A DNA stretch of 64,000 nucleotides from an uncultured Ruminococcus sp. (GTDB lineage Bacteria; Bacillota; Clostridia; Oscillospirales; Acutalibacteraceae), in assembly GCA_958403905.1 (NCBI GenBank), contig CATXZD010000005.1:111795-175794 (forward strand), in the 5' to 3' direction. Positions 17,753 through 26,171 of the stretch are shown here, in pieces. The position numbers and the translations under genes are program-made. How positions within the stretch are numbered: the first letter of the stretch is position 1; the number at the start of each line of letters is the position of its first letter. The notes beneath the pieces are model-generated. The model ran no database searches. It had not been told where the DNA came from and saw only the letters and a list, made by a program, of their open reading frames with translations.

Positions 17753-18958
17753 ATGAGAAATATTCCTTTTTCACCGCCCGACATTTCTCAGGCGGAAATA
17801 GACGAGGTAGTTAAGGTTGTAAAATCTGGCTGGATTACCACGGGTCCTGAAACAAAGCTGTTTGAAAGCAGAATTGCCGACTTCTGTCACGTAAGCAAGG
17901 CTGTCTGCCTTTCTTCACAAACCTCCTGCGCCGAGCTTACCCTGCGCATTCTGGGAATCGGACCGGGAGATGAGGTTATTCTTCCTGCCTACACCTATAC
18001 CGCAACCGCCTCTATTGTCTATCACGTCGGCGCAAAGCCTGTAATGATTGACTGCAAAAGCGGAAGCTTTGAGATGGATTACGACAAGATGGAAGAAGCA
18101 ATCAACCACAACACCAAGGCGATTATTCCCGTTGAACTTGCAGGCGTAGTATGCGACTATGACAGGATTTTTGAGGCTGTAGAGCGCAAAAAAAGCGTGT
18201 TCCGTCCCAAAAACGAGCTTCAGGAAAAGTTCGGCAGAGTTTTTGTTGTGGCTGACGGCGCACACGCATTCGGCGCACAGTGGCACGGCAAAATGTGCGG
18301 TGAAATTGCCGATTTTACAAATTTCAGCTTCCATGCCGTTAAGAATATGACTACCGCTGAAGGCGGTGCGGCAGTGCACAAGCCTCACGACGGAATTGAC
18401 GAGGAGGATATGTACAGGCAGTATATGCTTCTCTCGCTCCACGGTCAGACAAAGGACGCTTATCAAAAAAACAAGGTTGCGGCATGGGAATACGACGTTG
18501 TTGACACGCAGTATAAATGCAATATGCCCGACGTGTTGGCGGCTCTCGGTATTGCCCAGCTTTCAAGATATGACAAAATTCTTGACCGCAGACACGAGCT
18601 TATCAGGCTTTACAACGAAGAATTTAAGGATTTGCCGATTCAGGTTCTGAACCATTGCGATGAAACCCACCGAAGCAGCGGTCACCTCTACTTTGTACGC
18701 TTTATCGGCAAGGATGCTGAATACAGAAACAAATTTTACAATATGATGGCGGAACACGGAATTATGTGCAACGTTCACTACAAGCCGCTGCCTATGCTTT
18801 CGGCGTACAGCAAGCGTGGATTTAATATTTCCGACTATCCTAACGCATACAATATGCATAAAAACCAGCTTACTCTTCCGATGAACACAACGCTTACGGA
18901 CGATGACGCATGGTATATTATCGAAACCTTTAAGCAATGCATAAATACATTAAAATAA
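17753..18958 (+). CDS. DegT/DnrJ/EryC1/StrS family PLP-dependent aminotransferase
   Basis: 401 residues, a cytosolic sugar-nucleotide aminotransferase type. Evidence: N-terminal IPFSPPDISQAEIDEVVKVV and SGWITTGPETKLFE, the PAYTYTATASIVYHVGAKPV strand, VADGAHAFGAQ with the PLP-binding aspartate, and SFHAVKNMTTAEGG with the Schiff-base lysine at residue 197. The C-terminal VHYKPLPMLSAY is also typical. Members make amino-sugars for surface polysaccharides. AAAGGAG precedes the start. It stands alone, without other polysaccharide genes, so its acceptor is unclear. Its promoter carries a strong palindrome. Confidence 0.93.
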   Translation: MRNIPFSPPDISQAEIDEVVKVVKSGWITTGPETKLFESRIADFCHVSKAVCLSSQTSCAELTLRILGIGPGDEVILPAYTYTATASIVYHVGAKPVMIDCKSGSFEMDYDKMEEAINHNTKAIIPVELAGVVCDYDRIFEAVERKKSVFRPKNELQEKFGRVFVVADGAHAFGAQWHGKMCGEIADFTNFSFHAVKNMTTAEGGAAVHKPHDGIDEEDMYRQYMLLSLHGQTKDAYQKNKVAAWEYDVVDTQYKCNMPDVLAALGIAQLSRYDKILDRRHELIRLYNEEFKDLPIQVLNHCDETHRSSGHLYFVRFIGKDAEYRNKFYNMMAEHGIMCNVHYKPLPMLSAYSKRGFNISDYPNAYNMHKNQLTLPMNTTLTDDDAWYIIETFKQCINTLK

Positions 18959-18963
18959 GAAAA

Positions 18964-18996
18964 AGCCGTTGGAGTAATTCCAGCGGCTGTTTTTAT
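18964..18996 (+). terminator. Terminator after aminotransferase gene
   Basis: Stem AGCCGTTGGA/TCCAGCGGCT with a short loop and a GTTTTTA tail; convergent with birA. Confidence 0.88.
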
Positions 18997-19009
18997 AATT
19001 GTTACAATC

Positions 19010-19978
19010 TTAATATATTCCCTGAACGGTCACCTCACCCGAATTGACAAGGCTTATTGTGCCGTCAGACATCATTACCTTCAGTTCGCCGTACTCGGAC
19101 ACACCTACAGCCATTCCGCTGATTCTGCGTGTTCCTCTCACAAACGTAACGTTTCTGCCCACAGTTGCGCACAAATCGGTGTATTCCGCCAACGCCGTCG
19201 GAGTAAGCTCAAGGTTATTTTTGACAAATTCATCTTCAAGGCGAGCAAGCACACAGGCTAAAAACTCGTTTTTGTCAATATGCCTGCCTGTTTCAAGCAA
19301 CAGCGAGGTTGCCTTGAACGCAATATCTTCGGGAAACGATGTATGGTCTGCGTTAATTCCGATTCCCGTAATTACGTACTCAACAGCGTCAAACTCTGCG
19401 CTCATCTCGGTTAAAATTCCGACGAGCTTTTTTCTGCCGACTATAATGTCGTTCGGCCACTTGATAACGCAGTCAAGCTTTGTGTACTCTCTTATTGCCT
19501 TGCAAACCGCAAGACCTGCAAGCGGAGTGATTGCAGAAACCTCGTTCGGCGCAACGTTCGGGCGCAAAAGCACCGAAAACGCAATGCAGTCGTCTTTTTT
19601 TGACTGCCAGGTTCTGCCAAGCCTGCCCTTGCCGTTTGTCTGCTCTCTTGAGACAACAACTGTACCGTTTTCAGCTCCGCTGTTGCCAAGCTTTTTAAGA
19701 TAATCGTTTGTTGACTCAACGCAGTCAAGTACAATAAGATTTTTTCCGATAATTTTACTGTGCAAAAAGCTTTTCAGACTGCTTTCGTTAAGGTAATTCG
19801 GCGACGCAACAAGTCGGTATCCCCTGTTTGTGACAGACTGAATTTCATAACCCTTTTCCTTTAATGCATTTATGGCTTTCCACACAGCCTGGCGTGACAC
19901 CCCTAATTTTTCGGAAATTTCCTGTCCTGATATAAAATCATTTGCATTAAGTAAAATATCAAGAATTTTATTTTGCAT
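19010..19978 (-). CDS. birA: Bifunctional biotin-protein ligase / biotin operon repressor BirA
   Basis: 322 residues. The N-terminal winged helix (ISGQEISEKLGVSRQAVWKA) binds DNA. The central ligase domain has the biotinyl-AMP loop GKGRLGRTWQSKKDDCIAFS and KWPNDIIVGRKKLVGILTEM, and there is a C-terminal SH3-like cap. It activates biotin with ATP and attaches it to biotin carboxylases; with the HTH it can also repress biotin genes. The start at 19978 has GGGATG upstream. It lies 45 bases after coaX on the same strand, a common Firmicutes pairing. Confidence 0.95.
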   Translation of the reverse strand: MQNKILDILLNANDFISGQEISEKLGVSRQAVWKAINALKEKGYEIQSVTNRGYRLVASPNYLNESSLKSFLHSKIIGKNLIVLDCVESTNDYLKKLGNSGAENGTVVVSREQTNGKGRLGRTWQSKKDDCIAFSVLLRPNVAPNEVSAITPLAGLAVCKAIREYTKLDCVIKWPNDIIVGRKKLVGILTEMSAEFDAVEYVITGIGINADHTSFPEDIAFKATSLLLETGRHIDKNEFLACVLARLEDEFVKNNLELTPTALAEYTDLCATVGRNVTFVRGTRRISGMAVGVSEYGELKVMMSDGTISLVNSGEVTVQGIY

Positions 19979-20023
19979 ATATTATCATCCCTAAGTATAA
20001 AACGACAGTCTTTTTTTACCGAG

Positions 20024-20794
20024 TCAGTCCCTGACGTTCTTTTTATAAATATAATTAAGGCCGTCTAAAATTACGTTTTCATCAAAAATTATCTCGTGAA
20101 AACAAAGTTTTGTTAAAAGCGGAGCAAATCCGCCCGTTGCAATAACCTTGCATTTCCTGCCCGTTTGTTCGTAAAATCTATCAATCATTCCGTCAAGCAT
20201 ACACGCCGTACCAAACATAATTCCCGAACGAATACAGTCGCTTGTATTTGTTGAAATAACCTTCGGCGGTTCTTTAAGGTCAACCGAGGAAAGCAACGCG
20301 CCCTTGCTTGTGAGTGCGTCAAGCGAAATTCCCACACCCGGAGCAATTGCTCCGCCGTAATATGCTTTGTTTTCGTCAACGTAACCGATTACCGTTGCCG
20401 TACCCATAAAAATAATAATAAACGGTCCGCCGTACTTTTCATATGCACCCACACAGCCGGCAACAATATCTGCTCCCGTCTTTTCGGGATTGTCTATTCT
20501 GATGTTCAGTCCCGACTTTATCCCCGGGCCGACAACAAGGCTTTTGACTCCTGAAACCGTTTCAATCGCGTCCGACAGAGGAGAAGTTATTTTCGGCACA
20601 ACCGAGCTGATTATCGAAGAATCTATGCTTTCTGCGCTTATATCGTAAATCTGAAAAAACGTGTACAACTCAACCGCAAACCCATCGCTTGTTTTGGCGG
20701 TGTCGGTTGAAACCCTAAGCTTAAATTTAATCTCGTCGCCGTCATAAATTCCGAATTTTATATTAGTGTTTCCCACGTCAGCCGTTAGAAGCAT
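20024..20794 (-). CDS. coaX: Type III pantothenate kinase CoaX
   Basis: 256 residues. ASKHA-fold kinase motifs are visible: DVGNTNIKFGIYDGD (phosphate 1), the dimer-interface active-site stretch GTATVIGYVDENKAYYGGAI, PGVGISLDAL, and ATGGFAPLL. It phosphorylates pantothenate, the first committed step of CoA synthesis, following on from the panBCD products encoded 11 kb downstream. GGAGG precedes the ATG at 20794. First gene of a coaX-birA unit. Confidence 0.95.
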   Translation of the reverse strand: MLLTADVGNTNIKFGIYDGDEIKFKLRVSTDTAKTSDGFAVELYTFFQIYDISAESIDSSIISSVVPKITSPLSDAIETVSGVKSLVVGPGIKSGLNIRIDNPEKTGADIVAGCVGAYEKYGGPFIIIFMGTATVIGYVDENKAYYGGAIAPGVGISLDALTSKGALLSSVDLKEPPKVISTNTSDCIRSGIMFGTACMLDGMIDRFYEQTGRKCKVIATGGFAPLLTKLCFHEIIFDENVILDGLNYIYKKNVRD

Positions 20795-20977
20795 AAAATT
20801 TCCTCCCGATTATTTAAACAGTCAGTCCGTCAGACGTCATAAACGACGTCCTCTGCAACATATTCAAAATGCCTGCAATATATTCAAACTGTAAATAAAA
20901 TTATATCACAAATCTGTTCTGTTTCAAGCGTGTTATTCATTAATTTTGCCTTTATTTCGGGATTTAAGAAAAAATTG

Positions 20978-21005
20978 TTGAAATTTGTTTGAGATTGTGT
21001 ATAAT
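20978..21005 (+). promoter_or_regulatory. Promoter of split transketolase operon
   Basis: TTGAAA (20978-20983), 16-base spacer ending in TTGTG, TATAAT (21000-21005). Confidence 0.7.
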
Positions 21006-21066
21006 TAAATTAGTTGTGTGCACCTGCACTCAGCTTTACGAAATTATTCTGAAAGGAATGTATTTA

Positions 21067-21915
21067 ATGGATAGTTCAGAAATCAAGCAGCTTCAGATTC
21101 TTGCCGCTAAGTCAAGAATGGGCGCCATTCTCGGTACTTACCACGCAAAATCGGGACACCCCGGCGGTTCTCTTTCGGCAGCTGACATCTTCACCTACCT
21201 TTACTTCAAGGAAATGAATGTTAAGCCCGAACAGCCCGACTGGGAGGACAGAGATCGCTTTGTGCTTTCAAAGGGTCATTGCTGTCCCAGCCTTTACGCA
21301 ACTCTTGCGCTTAAGGGATACTTTGACTGGAATGAGCTTACCGTTCTCCGTCACGTTGGCGCAATGCTTCAGGGGCACCCCGATATGAAGGGTACTCCCG
21401 GCGTTGATATGAGCACAGGCTCGCTTGGTCAGGGAATTTCTGCTGCGTGCGGTATGGCGCTTGCGGCTAAGCTTGACAACAAGGACTATCGCACATATAC
21501 AGTTTTGGGCGACGGCGAGGTTGAAGAGGGTCAGGTCTGGGAGGCTGCAATGTTTGCTTCTCACAACAAGCTTGACAATCTCGTTGTTATCGTTGACCAG
21601 AACGGTTTGCAGATTGACGGCACTGTTGAAGAGGTTGCAGGAATTGAACCTCTTGACAAAAAGTTTGAGTCATTCGGATTTGAGGTAATCAAAATCGACG
21701 GTCACAACTTTGAGCAGATTGCCTCAGCTCTTGACAAGGCAAAAACCGTTAAGGGCAAGCCCACTGCAATTCTTGCCAAAACAATCAAAGGCAAGGGCGT
21801 TTCATTTATGGAAAATCAGGTTGGCTGGCACGGCACCGCTCCCAACAAGGAGCAGTACGAGCAGGCTACAGCCGAGCTTCAGGCTGAGATTGACAGATTG
21901 GAGGGCAATTGCTGA
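21067..21915 (+). CDS. Transketolase, N-terminal (TPP-binding) subunit
   Basis: 282 residues, the length of the separate N-terminal transketolase subunit. TPP-contact motif KSGHPGGSLSAADIFTYLYF, then RDRFVLSKGH, and the Mg/TPP motif GDGEVEEGQVWEAAMFASHN ending with VDQNGLQIDG. It pairs with the next gene to interconvert pentose, triose and heptose phosphates. I chose the ATG at 21067 because AAAGGA sits 10 bases upstream; the ATG at 21058 directly abuts that site. The stop overlaps the next start in TGATG. Confidence 0.95.
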   Translation: MDSSEIKQLQILAAKSRMGAILGTYHAKSGHPGGSLSAADIFTYLYFKEMNVKPEQPDWEDRDRFVLSKGHCCPSLYATLALKGYFDWNELTVLRHVGAMLQGHPDMKGTPGVDMSTGSLGQGISAACGMALAAKLDNKDYRTYTVLGDGEVEEGQVWEAAMFASHNKLDNLVVIVDQNGLQIDGTVEEVAGIEPLDKKFESFGFEVIKIDGHNFEQIASALDKAKTVKGKPTAILAKTIKGKGVSFMENQVGWHGTAPNKEQYEQATAELQAEIDRLEGNC

Positions 21916-22862
21916 TGGCAGAGGTAATTAAAAAGGCGACAAGAGAAAGCTTTGGTATGGCTCTTTGCGAGCTTGCCAAAACCAATAAGGATATAGTTGT
22001 TTTTGACGCAGACCTTGCTGCTGCAACAAAAACAGGCATCTTCAAAAAGGAATTTCCCGACAGATTTTTCGACTGCGGTATCGCCGAGGGCAATATGGTA
22101 GGCGTTGCAGCCGGTATGGCTGCGGCAGGCAAAATCCCCGTTGCGGCTTCCTTTGCAATGTTCGCAACAGGAAGAGCTTTTGAGCAAATCAGAAACTCTG
22201 TTGCTTATCCTCACCTTAACGTAAAAATCGCAGGAAGCCACGCAGGCATTTCAACCGGCGAGGACGGCGCAACTCATCAGTGCCTTGAGGATATCGGCAT
22301 TATGAGAACAATTCCCGGTATGGTTGTTTTAAACCCTGCTGACCACTACGAGATGATGGCGGCTACAAAGGCTGCAATTGAATATGACGGTCCGGTTTAC
22401 ATCAGACTCGGCAGACTTGCAATTGACAGCTTTAACGACCCCGAAACATATAAATTTGAGCTTGGCAAGGGCATTACGCTCCACGAGGGCAACGACGTTG
22501 CAGTAATTGCAACAGGTCTTGTTGTAAACGAAGCGTTAAAAGCCGTAAAAGAGCTTGAAGCAGAGGGAATCAACGCTCGTCTTATTAACATCCACACAAT
22601 CAAGCCGATTGACAGAGAAATTGTCATCAAAGCGGCTAAGGAAACAGGCAGAATCATCACAGTTGAAGAGCATAATGTAATCGGCGGTCTCGGCGATGCA
22701 GTTTGTGAGGTTACAAGCGCAGAATGCCCCGTAAAGGTTACAAAAATCGGTGTAGACGACAGATTCGGTTACAGCGGTCCGGCTCTTGAGCTTCTTGATA
22801 AATTTGGACTCACACAGCCTCATATTGCAAATGCAATCAGAACCGTTGTTAAAGAAGGCTGA
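21915..22862 (+). CDS. Transketolase, C-terminal subunit
   Basis: 315 residues: the pyrimidine-binding domain (IVVFDADLAAATKTGIFKKE, then DCGIAEGNMVGVAAGMAAAG and HAGISTGEDGATHQ) followed by the C-terminal transketolase domain (VAVIATGLVVNEALKAVKEL, TVEEHNVIGGLGDAV). It completes the enzyme with the upstream subunit. The ATG at 21915 overlaps the previous stop by one base, so translation is coupled; an upstream TTG (21909) is less likely. Followed by a strong terminator. Confidence 0.95.
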   Translation: MAEVIKKATRESFGMALCELAKTNKDIVVFDADLAAATKTGIFKKEFPDRFFDCGIAEGNMVGVAAGMAAAGKIPVAASFAMFATGRAFEQIRNSVAYPHLNVKIAGSHAGISTGEDGATHQCLEDIGIMRTIPGMVVLNPADHYEMMAATKAAIEYDGPVYIRLGRLAIDSFNDPETYKFELGKGITLHEGNDVAVIATGLVVNEALKAVKELEAEGINARLINIHTIKPIDREIVIKAAKETGRIITVEEHNVIGGLGDAVCEVTSAECPVKVTKIGVDDRFGYSGPALELLDKFGLTQPHIANAIRTVVKEG

Positions 22863-22885
22863 GTTTATTAAATCAGACAGTATCG

Positions 22886-22917
22886 GGGCTGGCTCATAAA
22901 AAGAGTCAGCCCTTTTT
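22886..22917 (+). terminator. Terminator of transketolase operon
   Basis: 10-bp stem GGGCTGGCTC/GAGTCAGCCC with an ATAAAAA loop and TTTTT; it runs directly into an R1 repeat. Confidence 0.9.
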
Positions 22918-23000
22918 AAACGCCCTAAGGGGCGGAGCATAGTCATAAGTCGATATCTTGATACTTGTACATTTTTCTGACTATAACGCAAGAAACTACT
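22913..23000 (+). repeat. R1 interspersed repeat copy
   Basis: TTTTTAAACGCCCTAAGGGG head fused to the transketolase terminator's T-run, a diverged middle (CGATATCTTGATAC), and the CATTTTTCTGACTATAACGCAAGA tail. Confidence 0.65.
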
Positions 23001-23620
23001 CGCCTTCATCTTGTCAGAGAATAAATAAAATGTTGTCTTTACTGTCGTAGGGACACATCAGCCGTGTCCGTGTTGACTACCAAACGCAACCGATTATATC
23101 AACATTTATGTGACAAACAAACCTTTCCGTAGGGGACGGGTTCCTACACGTCCCGACAAATAAATTGTGAAACAATTTATTCATTTTGGCGAATACAGTT
23201 CGCCGCTACACAAAGAAATTTACAATTAACAATTAATAAATTGCAATGCAATTTTTGCGGACACGGCACGCCGTGTCCCTACGGTTGTAAATACAACGTT
23301 GTATTTATATTTATATGAGTAATAACGAAACGTTTTATTTATATCCGTATGTGGTAATAACGGAAACGTTTTTATTAAATCCGTAGGGAACAACCCCTGT
23401 GTTGTTCCTAACCGACATTCAGCTAACCCATAATAGGAACGACACGGGTATCGTTCCCTACACATTTCAAAACACTTCAGGTATATCAAAATTTATTCAG
23501 CAAATAAACTTATCCAAACAATACGCACTATTATAAATTCGGAAATTTGCCAGTCGAGGCACTCGACCGACCCTTAACTCCACTCTCCACACTTAAAATA
23601 AATTATAGTTTATTTTGGTT
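23001..23620. repeat. Intergenic palindromic-element mosaic
   Basis: No gene supported. In order: a GTAGGGACAC element (23047), CCGTAGGGGACGGGTTCCTACACGTCCC (23119-23155), a CGGACACGGCACGCCGTGTCC palindrome (23258-23279), GTAATAACGGAAACGTT repeats, an 80-bp element with GTAGGGAAC/GTTCCCTAC ends (23383-23462) like those at 6941 and 14712, and an AGTCGAGGCACTCGACCGA motif (23554-23572). Confidence 0.65.
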
Positions 23621-23655
23621 ATACTATTTACAGATAAAAAAACAGAGGTGCTGTT

Positions 23656-24561
23656 ATGACAAAAATTCTTGATCTCATCATTTGCGGCGGAGGAGCCGCA
23701 GGACTTACGTCAGCCGTTTATGCCGCACGAAGCGGTCTTGACTTTGTGCTGATTGATATTTCTTCGTCAATGGGCAGTCAGATTACGCAGACGTCTGACG
23801 TTGACAATTACACCGGCTTTGAAAAGGTCAACGGTATGGAGCTTGTTATGAAGTTCTACGACCACGCAAAGGCTCTCAACGCTCCTATGGTGAATGATGA
23901 AGTACTGGAAATCACAAAGGAGAGCGGCATTTTCACCGTAAAATGCGCACAAAGCGAGTACCAATCAAGAGCCGTAATTTACTGCTCGGGCGCTTCTCAC
24001 CGTGAGCTTGGTGTAAAAGGTGAAAAGGAGCTTTTAGGCAGAGGTGTAGGATACTGCGCCGTATGCGACGGATTTTTCTACCGCAACAAAACCGTTGTTG
24101 TAGTCGGCGGAGGCAACACCGCCGTAACCGATGCGTTGTATCTTTCGAAAATCTGCAAAAAGGTAATTCTGGTTCACAGACGTGACAGCCTTCGTGCCGA
24201 AAAAATTCTTGTTGAAAGACTTAACAATGCCGAAAACATTGAAATTATATTTAACAGCGAAGTATCAGAAATTCTCGGCGAAAATAGCGCAAACGGCGTC
24301 CTGCTCAAAAGCGGCGAAAAAATCGACTGTGACGGCGTGTTTATCGCCGTGGGAATTGTACCGAGAAGCAACACGGTAAAAGACATTGTAAAGCTGGACA
24401 ATGGCGGCTATATTGTTGCCGATGAAAACGGCAAAACTTCGCTTGACGGATTTTTTGCAGCAGGCGACGTTCGCACAAAGGCGCTTCGCCAGATTATTAC
24501 AGCCTGCTCCGACGGCGCAAACTGCGTTGACAGCGTTAATAAATTTTTGGATACTTTATAA
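23656..24561 (+). CDS. trxB: Thioredoxin reductase (NADPH, FAD)
   Basis: 301 residues. FAD-binding motif IICGGGAAGLTSAVYAARSG at the N-terminus; redox-active disulfide C134-A-V-C137 in VGYCAVCDGFF (commonly CATC); the NADPH-binding fold VVVVGGGNTAVTDALYLS with HRRDSLRAEKIL; and the C-terminal FAD motif GFFAAGDVRTKALRQI. It reduces thioredoxin or a related partner in the cytosol. AGAGGTG precedes the start. No thioredoxin gene is nearby. A DMT permease and a HAD enzyme follow with 3-base and overlapping junctions, suggesting one transcript. Confidence 0.93.
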   Translation: MTKILDLIICGGGAAGLTSAVYAARSGLDFVLIDISSSMGSQITQTSDVDNYTGFEKVNGMELVMKFYDHAKALNAPMVNDEVLEITKESGIFTVKCAQSEYQSRAVIYCSGASHRELGVKGEKELLGRGVGYCAVCDGFFYRNKTVVVVGGGNTAVTDALYLSKICKKVILVHRRDSLRAEKILVERLNNAENIEIIFNSEVSEILGENSANGVLLKSGEKIDCDGVFIAVGIVPRSNTVKDIVKLDNGGYIVADENGKTSLDGFFAAGDVRTKALRQIITACSDGANCVDSVNKFLDTL

Positions 24562-24564
24562 TAT

Positions 24565-25503
24565 ATGAAAAACAACTCTATTCTTAAAAATCCCGTTTTT
24601 GCCTGTGCGGCGGCTGTGTTCTGCACGCTTTTGTGGGGAACTGCGTTTCCGTTTATCAAGCTGGGCTACTCTGCTTTTGCAATTTCAGACGGCGACATCG
24701 GCACTAAAATCCTCTTTGCAGGCATACGCTTTCTGCTTGCAGGAATTATGGTTTACATTTTCCTGTGCATTTCACAAAAACGGCTCGCCGTTTTGCCCAA
24801 AAGCGATTTTTCAAGGGTGCTTGCCCTCGGTTTTGTTCAAACGTCAATGCAGTATATTTTCACCTACATTGGCATAGGCTTAACAAGCGGTACAAACACC
24901 TCGATTATAACCTCCTGCGCATCGTTCATCACGGTACTTTGCGCCCCTCTATTCTTTAAAAACGACAGGCTTTCTGTGCTGAAAATTCTCGGTTGTTTGC
25001 TCGGCTTTTCGGGAGTAATTGCAATCAACGGCTTTGGCGGACTTTCGCTTGACACGCTTTTCGGCGACATTTTAATTTTTATGTCTACCCTCTGCGCCGC
25101 AGGCGGCAATATTATCTCAAAAAAACTCGCAAAAGGCAGAAATCCCGTTGAGCTGACTGCGTTTCAGCTTGTGTTCGGCGGACTTTTGCTGACAATAGTC
25201 GGACTTATCTTAGGCGGAGGTCTTGATTTCGGCAATACAAACGGAATTTTAATTCTGCTCTGGCTGTCGGTCGTGTCGGCGGTCGCCTTTACAATCTGGA
25301 CTGCGCTTTTGAAATACCACCCTGCAAGCAAAATCACGATTTTCAATTTGCTCGTTCCGATTTTCGGCACTGTTCTGTCGGGATTTATGCTCGGCGAAAA
25401 TATTTTCAGGACTGAAACGCTTATTTCACTGATACTGATTTCACTCGGAATTGCCGCTGTGAATATAAATTTGAAAGCGAAAAATAAAAATGGAAAATTT
25501 TAA
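24565..25503 (+). CDS. EamA/DMT family permease
   Basis: 312 residues with about ten hydrophobic segments in two homologous halves, as in the drug/metabolite transporter family; the first half begins CTLLWGTAFPFIKLGYSA and the second contains GGNIISKKLAKGRNPVELTAF. Probably an exporter of metabolites or amino acids; substrate unknown. It starts three bases after the trxB stop without a clear Shine-Dalgarno sequence, so it may depend on coupling to trxB. Its end overlaps the next gene by 14 bases. Confidence 0.88.
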   Translation: MKNNSILKNPVFACAAAVFCTLLWGTAFPFIKLGYSAFAISDGDIGTKILFAGIRFLLAGIMVYIFLCISQKRLAVLPKSDFSRVLALGFVQTSMQYIFTYIGIGLTSGTNTSIITSCASFITVLCAPLFFKNDRLSVLKILGCLLGFSGVIAINGFGGLSLDTLFGDILIFMSTLCAAGGNIISKKLAKGRNPVELTAFQLVFGGLLLTIVGLILGGGLDFGNTNGILILLWLSVVSAVAFTIWTALLKYHPASKITIFNLLVPIFGTVLSGFMLGENIFRTETLISLILISLGIAAVNINLKAKNKNGKF

Positions 25504-26155
25504 AATAAAAGGTGTAATCTCCGATATGGACGGCGTAATCCTCGACACCGAAAAACTTTACGTGCGTTTTTGGTGCGAGGCGGCAAACTTTTACGGACAT
25601 CCTATGGAAAAACGTCACGCCCTCGGGATTCGCTCAATGAACAAAAAATTTGCTTCCGTTAAGCTCAAGGGCTGGTTCGGCGAAAAATTCGACTACGACA
25701 AGGTGCGAATCAAGCGAATTGAGCTTATGGAAAAATACATAGAAAAAAACGGTATTGAAGCTAAAGACGGCGCAGAATTTCTGCTGTTGTATCTTAAAGA
25801 AAACGGCTTCAAGGTTGCTCTTGCAACCGCAACACCGTTTGACAGAGCAAAAACATATCTTGAAAAGCTTGATTTGTTTAAGTATTTCGATGAAATCGTC
25901 TGCTCGTCAATGGTGAAAAACGGCAAGCCCGAACCCGATATTTACTTGCTTGCCGCCGAAAGGCTCGGCTTAAAACCGCAGGAGTGCATTGCGCTTGAGG
26001 ACTCACAAAACGGAATAAAGTCAGCAAGTCTTGCAGGCTGTAAAACAGTTATGGTACCCGACCTTGACGGACCGAGTGATGAAATTAAGCCACTGTTATA
26101 TGACGTCGCAGACGGATTAAGAGGCGTTGTAAAAATCATTCAGAATACGCAATAA
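25490..26155 (+). CDS. HAD-superfamily hydrolase (beta-phosphoglucomutase-like)
   Basis: 221 residues. Motif I VISDMDGVILDTEKL, motif II LATATPFDRAKTYL, lysine in SSMVKNGKPEPDIYLLAAE, motif IV ALEDSQNGIKSASLAGC. It is similar to the HAD gene at 5451 and probably a sugar-phosphate phosphatase or mutase; specificity unknown. The start overlaps the permease 3' end by 14 bases and only a weak GAAAG-type site is seen, so coupling is likely. The AGCS symporter follows 16 bases later. Confidence 0.9.
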   Translation: MENFKIKGVISDMDGVILDTEKLYVRFWCEAANFYGHPMEKRHALGIRSMNKKFASVKLKGWFGEKFDYDKVRIKRIELMEKYIEKNGIEAKDGAEFLLLYLKENGFKVALATATPFDRAKTYLEKLDLFKYFDEIVCSSMVKNGKPEPDIYLLAAERLGLKPQECIALEDSQNGIKSASLAGCKTVMVPDLDGPSDEIKPLLYDVADGLRGVVKIIQNTQ

Positions 26156-26171
26156 TTTATCAGGGAGAGAG

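Noticed and set aside
17553..17756. 67-codon open frame beginning MYLALDLEKC
   Set aside because: It is a translation of an R1 repeat; the same false N-terminus appears upstream of the kinase at 40378 for the same reason.
23001..23620. Insertion sequence in the repeat mosaics
   Set aside because: No transposase frame is found in any repeat-rich gap; elements are short palindromes, so only non-autonomous repeats are claimed.
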